From positions 8,197,501-8,261,500 of the forward strand of contig JACCIC010000002.1 in the NCBI GenBank assembly GCA_018907035.1: 64,000 bases of DNA, in the 5' to 3' direction. The notes beneath the pieces were generated by a model, which worked only from the letters and a program-made list of their open reading frames with translations, was not told where the DNA came from and did not search any database. This DNA comes from Sycobia sp. Sy_11 (lineage: Eukaryota; Arthropoda; Insecta; Hymenoptera; Epichrysomallidae). Position numbers and translations under genes: made by a program. Below are positions 39,512 to 49,182 of this stretch, piece by piece; the first letter of the stretch is position 1, and every line of letters starts with the position of its first letter.

Positions 39512-39536
39512 ACGCTCTCTTTCTTTATTTTTCCAG
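36206..39536 (+). other. Long intron before exon 2, last segment
   Basis: AT-rich intron without a recognised gene. It ends in a (CT)n microsatellite (39445-39510) that merges with the polypyrimidine tract and the acceptor TTTTTCCAG of exon 2. A 162-codon open frame at 38088-38576 is Lys/Phe/Ile-rich without any domain and is regarded as chance. Confidence 0.5.
39445..39510. repeat. (CT)n microsatellite in the exon 2 polypyrimidine region
   Basis: About 33 CT units ending about 25 bp before the exon 2 acceptor. Length changes could influence splicing of the 31-37 kb intron. Confidence 0.9.
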
Positions 39537-39723
39537 GTCATAGCCTTCATTTGCGGAGTGATCGTGATACTGCTGATGATAATGGGCCTGGCCTCCTCGG
39601 ACTGGCTGATGGCGCTCGGCTGGCGACAGGGCCTCTTTGCCCACTGCATCGAGGAGAACGCGCCCACCCCGCTGCCCTTCAACATGATCGATCCGCCCGG
39701 CTGCTATCAGTCCAGAGACGTCG
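39537..39723 (+). CDS. Exon 2 of the TMEM47-like gene: TM1 and extracellular loop 1
   Basis: This exon encodes residues 19-80 of the 237-aa isoform plus the first base of codon 81. It opens with a hydrophobic segment (about residues 19-38, VIAFICGVIVILLMIMGLAS) that forms TM1. A loop with the claudin-superfamily signature follows: W41, then G50-L51-F52, C55 and C74 (pattern GL[WF]xxC...C). The acceptor is TTCCAG at 39531-39536 and the donor GTAAGT at 39724. Codons are GC-rich at third positions, unlike the AT-rich introns, which marks it as coding. The loop is rich in Pro (NAPTPLPF, DPPGC). Two cysteines would form the usual loop disulfide. Confidence 0.88.
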
Positions 39724-40076
39724 GTAAGTACTGTATACGTGAATATACATGTGTGTGTATGTAGGTATGTGTAAGCTTTACAGTTGCGTAACCCTTTGCA
39801 GTTCCTCTGCCAACAAGTTCGTGTTCGGGGGGGGGGGCATCTCTTTCATCTCGGCCCTCCTCCTCCTTCTCCTTCTCCTCCTATTCCTCGCTCTATCTGT
39901 CATCTGTAATTGGAATATTCTCTCTCTCTCTCTCTCTCTCCCTCTCTCTCTTGGGGAGGGAAAACTTGGGCGATCGTTTGGCCTTCACGACCCCCGTGCA
40001 CAGTGTTAAAGCTATTAGGAAGAGCTTTGAAGCTCTTCCTTCGGCGTGGGCGATTCTCCTTCCTTGTGCACTCTTG

Positions 40077-40134
<58 letters not shown>

Positions 40135-42270
40135 ATATAGCAGTCGCGCGGGACTAATTACGCTGAAAATTAATAGAGCCGCAAAGGCGGCGCGTAATAT
40201 GGCGGTTGGGAGCTATATATAACTAATTGTGAGAGTTGGCCAAGAGTTTTACCGCTTTTACTCGTTTTTTTTCACGTTCACGTTTAATTATATATAATTT
40301 TCAAGTAGATTAAATCTATATATATATATATATACACACTCAATCCCTCGAAAGAGTGTATTTGATATATTTTGGGCGAGTAGGTTGGAGATGGAGGGTA
40401 TTAAAAAAAAAAACGTATCCGCGTGAGATTTTTATAAATAGCATGTATATCTTAAATAGTATAATAATTTTGTAAAAACTTCGCTGGGAGCGCAGATAAT
40501 TGATGTATAAGGTTCGAATCAAGGTACTGATTATGAAGTTATTGGCGATTGAAAGCGACCTTGATTGATTCGAAAATAATAAGGTTCTTGTCAATCGATC
40601 GAAGAATAAGGCAAACTTCATGATTTGTGTTCATCAGCCGTATTATACACTTTTTATATGTTCTGTAACAGGTGTCTAACTGAAAAAAAGTCTGGCATAA
40701 GGAAAAATCGTAACACGTTCAAAAATTACATCGCAAACTGAAAAGTAAAACAAACGCTTTTTATTAATTATATACGATTAGCTGAATATAAAAGTTCAAA
40801 ATTATGCTTATGTCGGATAGTTAAAACCATTCATGGAATGGTTCGGTGAATGTAAATACAGAGAACATGTGCTATCAAGTCTCTTTAACACTAGAAGTTT
40901 CTAATAATATTCTATATACATTTCTGTAGAGAAATTTTATATTCGCAAGTTCTTTTGCACTGCGTTGGAGAAATATCAGAAAACATTTTCTATACAGATT
41001 TTACAAGTTTGCGTTGCAGAAAAAATTATTGTTCGATTTTTTTTTTGAATATGCATACTTATCAAAGTACGAACAGTTATCAAACTGAATTTAAATTTGC
41101 AATTTGTTTATATTTATTTTTTACAAAAAATTTTCAAAACACAAATTACTCGCCTACTTTCGGCGAGGATATATTTTTTTATCGTTATAAAAAAATGCAT
41201 CTTTACAGTTACAATTATATACGTTGAAAGTGTATGTATCAATGTATTATATACATGTATTAAATATATTATCTATATTATTATATTCATTTTGTAAAAC
41301 CTTATACGAGTTAGATTTTAAAGTATCAAGAATACTACGAGAGACTCAAATAGCTTTGATCAATATTCGTGTTTAAATTATTTATCCTTTTATACAATAT
41401 ATTAAATTATCCAGATTTATCTGGAAATATTTTAGGTATCATTTATTAAACAGAATAAAATTGGTATATGACATTTAATATAATATAGTTTGCGATTTAA
41501 GATAATTGTGAATAATTTTCCGTATCATTACACTAGAATGAAATAAAAAAGAACGAATGGAATATTTTGATAGAAAAAAAAATAGACCAGTGGAAAAGTT
41601 TCCCTTATGTAGAAACTCGTGCAACTTAAATTCTGAAAATGTTCGCAATGCAATTTCGGAGTAGATGGAAATTTCAAAATTTTTAAATGGGTTATCTTAG
41701 CGGAAAAGAGATTTCGTTACAAAAATAAAAGATCCAGAACAATACACGTTCGCATTTAAATTTGATAATTTTAATTGTACATTTCAATGAAGTCGAATGA
41801 ATAATTGAAAATTGCCCAGACTAGATGCCAGATTGCTAATGTATTCCTTCCTTAAATTATTAACTTTCAATCAATAAAATTCAGCCGGAACGATCGCTTT
41901 TAAACTGATAAATGACAATTTCAAAAAAGGAAGTCTAATGAATTATGAAATCCTCTCTTCAATTTTCCGAGCCGCCCGCCCACCGCCCCTCATTTCTAAT
42001 TCAAAAGCCCGGAGTTGAAAAAGCGCGCTCGGCGGGAGCCCGCGTGAAAAACGAGTCGGGAGCTTAATTCTTTGCGTATCCCCCGCCTCGCTTTTAACTT
42101 AAATATAGAAAATGAGCATCGACATCGAACTTTTAATGCACCCCACATTTTGTGTATGTGTGTGTGTGTGTGTGTGCGCGCGCGCGCAATCGTTCCCAAT
42201 TCCACATCGTCGTTAAATTAAGCGAGGCCTTTTTTACCATTTCTTCTTCTTTTTTTGTTCTGCCACCCAG
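39724..42270 (+). other. Intron 2 of the TMEM47-like gene
   Basis: A phase-1 intron with GTAAGT donor and CCACCCAG acceptor. It contains (CT)n at 39919-39952, (TA)n at 40079-40122 and a TG/CG alternating tract at 42152-42187. Nothing coding was seen. Confidence 0.7.
40079..40122. repeat. (TA)n microsatellite
   Basis: About 22 TA units, continuing into a short TG run. Confidence 0.9.
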
Positions 42271-42420
42271 CTTACATCAGAGCAGCCGCTGCGCTTTGCG
42301 TGATCTGCCTGATTGCCGACATAGCCGCCACGATACTGACCGGCCTCGGCCTCAGATGCCAGGATCACTGCGAGAAGCACAAATACTACAGATTCGCGGT
42401 TTTCTGCATGGGAGCAGCTC
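42271..42420 (+). CDS. Exon 3 of the TMEM47-like gene: TM2 and start of TM3
   Basis: This exon encodes residues 81-130 and the first base of codon 131. TM2 is about residues 86-108 (AAALCVICLIADIAATILTG...). A short cytoplasmic loop with C110, C114 and several basic residues (RCQDHCEKHKYYR) follows, and TM3 then begins at about residue 122. Both borders are phase 1, as in the following introns. The donor is GTACGT at 42421. The two loop cysteines could be palmitoylated, as in other members of the superfamily, but that is inference. Confidence 0.87.
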
Positions 42421-42762
42421 GTACGTATTTGTAGATGTAAACACGTTCTTTTTAATCGGTACGATTTTAATGACGGAGTTTAGGGTGAAATAAGAAAATA
42501 AAGCTTGATGGCTTCTTTTGGTCATTTTTTTAGTTTATTTTGTGGTCTTTTTTTCTTTTTAAATTTTTTTAGGTCTCAATTAATGTTTTATTTTGGAGCT
42601 TAAAATGTCGACCGGAATTTAGATATCTTCTACTCACTGCGATGACGTCAGTACGTCACAAAAAATTAGTCTATTGCGATATAATGACCATTATGGTAAT
42701 AAAACACCATTGCGTCACAAAACGCCCGCTACAAGTCAATACACCTTATTATATACATACAT

Positions 42763-42818
<56 letters not shown>

Positions 42819-43143
42819 GCAATTACTTTCCTTTCAGTGCTCGACATACTGAATCCAGGTGTATTAAATTGTAGGACAATTATTTGGTTGCATAATGGTA
42901 TTTTATTGTCAGAATGCGATTATTTTACTTTTATATTTTTACAATGAAATAGAGACCAATATTTTGCGATACACTTATGTCCTCAATTTTAGTCTATACT
43001 ATTTCAGGAATTCAATAAATTTTTATTTTTTGATTATCAAAAGATCTTTGAGTATTAGCTATTGGAAAATAATATTAAACTGACTAATTTTTCCATTTTA
43101 TGTTCGACCGTATAATATAATAAGTATATTTATTTGTTCGTAG
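42421..43143 (+). other. Intron 3 of the TMEM47-like gene
   Basis: A 723-bp phase-1 intron with a (TA)n microsatellite at 42769-42816 and a perfect CRE-like TGACGTCA at 42643-42650. No coding content. Confidence 0.7.
42769..42816. repeat. (TA)n microsatellite
   Basis: About 23 TA units in intron 3. Confidence 0.9.
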
Positions 43144-43206
43144 TAATTTCCCTTCTGATAGCGTTGGTCATCTACCCGGTGTACTTTGCTGCGGAACTTA
43201 ATTTTG
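43144..43206 (+). CDS. Exon 4 of the TMEM47-like gene: TM3 end
   Basis: This 63-nt exon is too short to be found by length alone. It completes codon 131 (C+TA, Leu) and encodes residues 132-151 (ISLLIALVIYPVYFAAELNF). It finishes TM3 with the IYPVYF stretch that is characteristic of the PERP/TMEM47 group (I/L-YP-K/V-F/Y). The acceptor is TTCGTAG and the donor GTATGT. The reading frame is continuous from exon 3 to exon 5, which confirms the call. Confidence 0.85.
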
Positions 43207-46200
43207 GTATGTATAATATTTTGTTATAATAACATCAATCTAACGAGACTTTTATTTTCGTAATGCAACTGATTTTTTTTTACATCTAACGATCTTAAAT
43301 TAATTGATAACGAAAGTATAATTTTGTGAGCAATTTGGTTCTATATATGCGTTATTAATCGGAGAAAAATGAAAATAATCCCATGTGCATGAAAATATTC
43401 AATAGCTTTAATTTAACAAATAATTAACCGATTCAAATTAATGTAAATTCATCGACTTTAATTTTAATTTTTATCTTAGAATTTTGGCCTTTTAATTATA
43501 CTCTTTCGTGTATATTTCTCTTATTACAAACCTTGAATGATAAGAAAGAATTCCTTTAATAAAAGATTACGCGTCCTTTTTTTGTTTAATTATCAATTAG
43601 AAATACAATTCCATTAAATTATTACTTGGTCATATTAATTAAAATGATAGTGCATATGTATTGAGTTTGAATTAGTAAAAATGTTTAAATTCTTTTTTAA
43701 AAAATGATAAAATAATTTAAATTAATAGACGATTCGCTATAGAATTGATGAAACATGTTTTAAATTAAATTTAAATTCAATGTTAAATTAAACTTAAAGC
43801 ACTGACTATCGTTTTGGCAGTTACACAATTCTCAAAGAAAAATACATAATGATGCATAATTATGAAATTGTGAAATGTAATTTGTGAAACTATCCAAGTG
43901 TTCTTTTTTCTGCTTTATTACTTATTAATGTAAAAAAATAATGCACTTATTTTTCAAATTATATCCATTTAGCTTAGACTAAAATATTATGAAGTATATC
44001 ACATATAACTTTTTAAAATTGATCAAGGCCAATATTTAGTCTGGATATTATACCTATTTTCTAGATATTATTATATCAAATTTAGACTATTGCTTCACTA
44101 ACAAATAATATTTTTACAGGATGTATTATTTAATGGACAATTGCATATAATTTTACAGGATTATCATCAATGAATAAATTTCCAAAACTAAAGTTGTATA
44201 AGTTGAAAAGAGGCACGTAATGATGCCAGTGACTTTGACCATAAAAACTATTATCAATGCATTTTAAGCTTCAAGGGACTTATTGAGAAACTTGATTGTT
44301 GACACCAAATTGTGAGAAAGAATAAAATTTACCTAAAAAAGGCCAAATACATCTACATCCGGAAATGCGTAGTATTTTCTTAGTTATTATCAACTGAATT
44401 TACATGGGTTATTTACAGGCAAATATTCGTTTGACTATGTTCTTGTTTAATATTTACACTGTTATTGTCTGTTATTTCTCTACTCTTCTCACTAAAACAC
44501 TACGCAGTTCTGTAGATAAGACCATATTTGTTATGTAACATGATATTTCCCATCAGTACTTGATGTTGAGGTTAATTTTTAATTCAATTCCATTTAACCT
44601 TTAAATAATTCTAATAATTTGACAATGATATTGAAGGTCCAAATCACTAGTATCATTTCGTGACCTCCTTCGTCCGTACAATTGTCGACTTGGAAGTTTC
44701 TGTATCGAAAGTCATCCTACAACATTATTTAGACTTCGTAAATGTAAAAAGTTCTAAAAGAATAATAAACGTATGAAGTACTATTTCAAAAATCATATTT
44801 TATATAGTAAGATGACAGATGACCTATTTCTAAATATACAGTGAGAAACTTTAAAAGAATCAATACGTATATAAAGTATACATCCAGATTTATGCAAATC
44901 ATCCCTATAGTTTATACTGATTCATGTTTAAACGAAAATTGTTGGAAAGGCTCAATAAACTTAAGGGTTTGTTAAAGTTAAATATAACCGACCCTATACA
45001 AGATGTAACGAATGGTAGTTACACTCGGGCTCTATTTCTGTACGCTTAAAGGATATTTATCTATTCCAACTCAAATTTGTTTTTTCTTGAGAAAATCGCT
45101 ATAATAAGAATACTTTCTATACTTAACAAAATTCTAATGCAAACCATGGACAGAATTTTTTGCGCCTAGATTTTTATTTAAATGTCATGGGACAAGAATT
45201 ATAATATAAAATAATATAGTTAAACTATATTATTTTCAGCTATGTCTTTTAAATTCCCTCATTAGATTAATCTATAATTTCGCTGAAGAATTTTCGTCAC
45301 TAAACCAAAATTTGGCCTTCAAATAATTCTAACCGTCAGAATTTTAAAATATTCTAACTTTAAACAAACTAAAATAGCAATTTTTAAATTACGTGAGATT
45401 TTAAAATGATAATATAAGTTCTTTTAAAGAAAAAAGATGTATGAGCAAGGTCATTGATACTTAAAAAGTGATAAAGGCTTCTGGACATTGAAGAATTTAT
45501 TCAGGGTATGGAAGGTCTCAAAAATTTAAGATGGGACTGTACATACATCTCAGTAGTATTATTGATTGGTGGGACTCGTTATATCTCATTCAATAGGTGG
45601 CGTCCTGTTTTGTTATGCTCATGGCCAATCTAGATATCTATGCCAGTTCTGCCATTTATATTTTTCTCAATTATATATATTTTGTTCACGGAGTCGTTTA
45701 TTGAATAATTTGTTGAAACAATCAGTTTGAACTACAACTTTATTTCGCCTTTCCTTACTTTTTTTATTTGCAGTTTTCATTACAAATGCAATAGTTATTT
45801 AATTTCCTCAGTTAAGAATATATAGAAAGTTTTTATTATACAATATTTAATTTTTGTAATGAAGCCCAGCATTGTTGTGTATTTCCAGCAGCAAATCCGA
45901 TTAGCTGCTAGAAAACGTATTTTTCTTGTAGTATCTATAATTGGTTTGTAATAAATAATTTCCTCTTAGGGCGGTCACCTGGCTAAATCCAAGTAATTGC
46001 GATGGAGTGCAGAAATATCTTGAAACGTATATATAAATATAACCAGCGTCTTCCAGTATATTAAATACACTTTCTATTAGCAATATGAAAACGTCCTCTG
46101 CTTGTACGAGGGAGTCACTGCTTTAAATCAAACGTGACAGTCACGAGTGTACAGATAATACAGTGTTGAAATTTAAATAGAGAGAATTGTCATTTTAATT

Positions 46201-46712
46201 AAAAAAATAGGTGTTTATATTTAAATAATCTTTTTAAATATTATATTATGAATGGTTTTCTGTATATTTCTATTATCTGTAAACTCACGGCTGTCATTTT
46301 TGTTTTGATGCAATGACGCCAACGTATACGTGGTTTTCTTTGCCAATATAATAATGGCAGTGAAAAGATAAAAGAGTCAAAGCGTCAATTCAAAATTCCG
46401 TATCACATATATAATGTATATAACTGTATATTTTTGACTAATCAAATAAAACTTTTAACAGAATTGGTTGTTTATTAATGATGAACTATAGTTGAAAGTA
46501 GAATAAATAAATTGATATTATAAGGAAAAGTTGGAGCCAGTAGCGTATATGATGTTTCAATTGCCAATAACGACGGCTAGATTGATCTTGGCAATCCCAT
46601 TAAAAAAAAAATCTTGGCAAAAAAAAAAAAAAAACATAATGAAGAAAATTAAATTCCACCAGATTCCATTCTTACCACCATGTCTATATCATTTTTCTCT
46701 CTGCCTCCGCAG
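43207..46712 (+). other. Intron 4 of the TMEM47-like gene
   Basis: A 3.5-kb AT-rich phase-1 intron. It has an A-rich run at 46601-46634 shortly before the pyrimidine-rich acceptor CTGCCTCCGCAG. No repeats or genes were recognised. Confidence 0.65.
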
Positions 46713-46972
46713 GTAATCGGCCAATGTGGGAGTTCGGCTGGGCCTACGGCGTCGGCTGGGGCGCCGCGATCTTCCTCTTCGGCGGCGCCGTCCTCCTGCT
46801 CTGCGACAAGGAGAGCGAGGAGATCTACTACAAGGAGCGCAAGATCGTCCGGGACGACCTCAACAGCGGGGCCGCGGGCGGCGGTGGCGCGGGCGTCGGC
46901 AACAACGGCGGCACGATGTTCTGCTCGCTCCACCGCCATCGCGAGGGCAGGAGCGGGAGCCAGCTCGCCTAG
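46713..46972 (+). CDS. Exon 5 (last coding) of the TMEM47-like gene: TM4 and cytoplasmic tail
   Basis: This exon completes codon 152 (Gly) and encodes residues 153-237, then TAG at 46970-46972. The stretch WEFGWAYGVGWGA (residues 157-169) leads into TM4 (about 165-182, ending LLLC), a hallmark shared with TMEM47 and PERP. The cytoplasmic tail starts DKESEEIYYKERKIV, which is acidic then basic with a Tyr pair. It continues with a Gly/Ala/Asn-rich low-complexity linker and ends SLHRHREGRSGSQLA. The tail is longer than I recall for vertebrate TMEM47, and the Gly-rich portion may be lineage-specific. GC content is much higher than the surroundings. Confidence 0.88.
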
Positions 46973-48130
46973 TGGCATTGCACCCTGCCCGACGTTGTCC
47001 TCTAGGGGCTGACGCGGCAGGCCGCGCGACCGAGACCATCGCCATCGTCACCGGGTGCCCCGGTGCGGCGCCCGCGGCGCCGTCTGGGTCAGCCGCGCGC
47101 GAGCCGAGCCAGCGCCAGCAGCAGCGACAGCGGCCGACGACATACACACACGCGCGCGCGCGGGCGCGTCATGGAATAACCACGCGCCTCATCGGGCTTT
47201 AGCTGTGCAGACGATCTGGGGAATATGATAGTGTCTCATTGCCGCCATCCACACCCTCGCCGCCATTGTCGTCCTCGTCTTTCATCGTCGTCACTGTCAT
47301 TGTCGATGCCATCGCCACGATCATCATCACCATCATCATCGTCGTCATCATCATCATCATAATTATCTTTCTCATCCTCGCCAGTCGAATCGTTCAATGT
47401 CCCAACTCACGCGAATCAAGTCTGGCTGTATGGACGTTGAGTCATTTTTCACGGTGTGCCTGGATTTCTTGCGTCTGGCTAGCGAATGGCTGTTTTTGTT
47501 ATATACACGCGACCGGTGTATGTTTGTATAGAGCGAACGTGACAAACGTGCGCTCTTTCGCATCTCTACTGCGGGCCTCCCTGTATTGCCGCACCAGCAT
47601 TTTTCTATGAGTACGATTTTTCTGGCTACAAGCACGGGTGAATTTACAACATTGAACTTTCTTGAGCTTTTCTTTGAGTTGGCAAACATATGTGCTTTTA
47701 AATTGACATACTTATGTGCTTTAATAAAAGAAAACTCTTTTTTACGTTTAGATGAAGTCGATACCACAGCGTATTTGTTTTTGATAAGAAAAGCAACTAT
47801 TCGTTATTCTCTGACTCGTGCGTTATTCATCTACATCAGAATCTAATTTGTCAGACTTAAAACTGATTTTTATACACAGAGACAGTTTCAGCTACTTAAT
47901 TCATTGCGAGTTTTTAGTAAAAGCCCTTAATTTAATACACAAAACAGAAAATACTTTTTCCTAATTCTAAGCTACAAATTGCACCTTAATGGCTTGATTC
48001 CGGTTCTCATGAAGAAAAATACAGTTTTTACCTAGTACGAAAAGGCATTTATACGAACCTCGTTACAAACCCCGTCTTCGCCTCGGGCCGCAAACCTCTC
48101 GTTTTGTAAATAAAGCATTTCCGTTCCCGA
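46973..48130 (+). other. Probable 3' UTR of the TMEM47-like gene
   Basis: GC-rich sequence with CAG- and CAT-type trinucleotide runs follows the stop codon and grades into AT-rich DNA. Possible polyadenylation signals AATAAA are at 47723-47728 and 48109-48114. The latter is followed by a GT/T-containing region and is my preferred end. The UTR could extend further. Large overlapping frames on either strand in the first 250 bp are shadows of the GC-rich coding end. Confidence 0.4.
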
Positions 48131-49092
48131 TAAGAAATGTACTATTTTCGGAATAATGCTGGAACAATATGACAAATTATTGTGTCTAATCTCTTTGAAA
48201 ATGAAAGGTCTTCAAGTGGATTTTCTTTATTCAAAAATTTTTTAATTTTCAACCGATTGTCTAGCATATCCAAATTTATCTCTAAAAAACGCAATCCAAT
48301 CAAAAGTATTCGGTTTTTAATGATCGATGATCAAAAATAAAAGAAATTTACAATATGGCTAAATTGACTCATATTAAATATTGATTTTTATTATGGCTTT
48401 TTTCGTCAATCAAAAGATTTAATAGTCTTTGATATATATGTATGAATAGAGAATTAGAAAAGTGCAATAAATTAAGAAACTTATATTAAACAAAGCGATG
48501 AGAAGCAAAGAATTGAAATCGTCCCCTTTAGGATCCTCGGTAGTTACGTGACCAATGTGCTCGAGCCACTTTCGTGTGAATAATGATTGTACACTTTCTG
48601 CGTACCGAGAAAACTCCAGAACAATTACCAGCACGTATACCCTTATAATTATACAAAAGCACATATGTACATTTCTACGAAAAATCGTGCTTATAAAAAG
48701 CTGGCTGTAGCGGAGTCGATAGAATATCATGACCATTAAAAAAGACGAATAAGAGTCCGCAAGAAGCCGCAGATCAGGCGCTTATCACTGCCGTGTTTTA
48801 ATCCTTCGAGCATGCGGAAGAGCGACGCGGGATCGATTCTTCGGCATTATATTCCGGTCAGGGATGTGCGCGCGCGAGGAAAATAAAAGGAACAAACACG
48901 AAGGAGCGCCGCCGGGGTGCAGGGAGAGCGAGAGGGTGGTAGGACGGGAAAAAGTATAGAGGAGCACGCGCGCGCGCGTGCCAATGGCGAACGAGTAATA
49001 CGGCGAGCTGATGCGGGGAACGGCGATTCTCGAATACGAAAGTATTCAAGGTCGGGTTTCCTCTTTATCAGCTCGTCCTCCGGTTTATTCAT
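48131..49092. other. Intergenic stretch after the tetraspan gene
   Basis: AT-rich to about 48700, then GC-richer with purine-rich GGGAGAGCGAGAGG and CG-alternating tracts (48870-48985). No recognisable gene. A 105-codon minus-strand frame at 48419-48736 has no domain and is probably chance. Confidence 0.4.
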
Positions 49093-49182
49093 TGCGTATA
49101 TATAGAACCAGCTATTCTCCCGCTCAGACTCTTTCCTACAGTCCCAGTAGCAGTCAGACGTGAAAGGTTCATTAAGGTAAAT
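49093..49182 (+). promoter_or_regulatory. Possible core promoter and first non-coding exon of an unidentified gene
   Basis: A TATATATAG element (49097-49105) is followed at a distance suited to a TATA box by an initiator-like CTCAGACT (A at 49136). About 40 nt downstream the sequence AAG|GTAAAT gives a splice donor at 49177. A GC-rich purine tract lies upstream. No convincing coding exons were found downstream on this strand, so the call rests on motif order only. Confidence 0.3.

Larger units (their letters stand above)
2585..46972 (+). other. Gene span: four-TM PMP22/claudin-superfamily (TMEM47-like) gene, two alternative first exons
   Basis: The span joins two alternative first coding exons (2585-2635 and 8744-8797) to four common exons (39537-39723, 42271-42420, 43144-43206, 46713-46972). 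All junctions have AG/GT borders and compatible phases: both first exons end in phase 0, and the next three junctions are all phase 1. The spliced products are 236 aa (first exon at 2585) and 237 aa (first exon at 8744). The common intron before exon 2 is very long, 36.9 kb or 30.7 kb depending on the promoter. Predicted role, from the family: an integral membrane protein of cell junctions or the plasma membrane, with both termini in the cytoplasm. I infer the TMEM47/PERP/VAB-9 group from the ECL1 pattern, the phrase IYPVYF in TM3 and the WEFGWAYGVGWGA stretch entering TM4. The exact ortholog is not certain. Confidence 0.85.

Noticed and set aside
39224..39685. 153-codon minus frame over exon 2
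   Set aside because: Antisense of the (CT)n tract and of the real exon 2; reads as Arg-Glu repeats.
40470..40530. GGTTCGAATC, a tRNA B-box-like word
   Set aside because: No A box at the right distance and no acceptor or anticodon stem pairing upstream; not a tRNA.
46649..47202. Several frames over exon 5 on both strands
   Set aside because: Shadows of the GC-rich last exon; only the frame that continues exon 4 in phase gives TM4 and the TMEM47-like motif.
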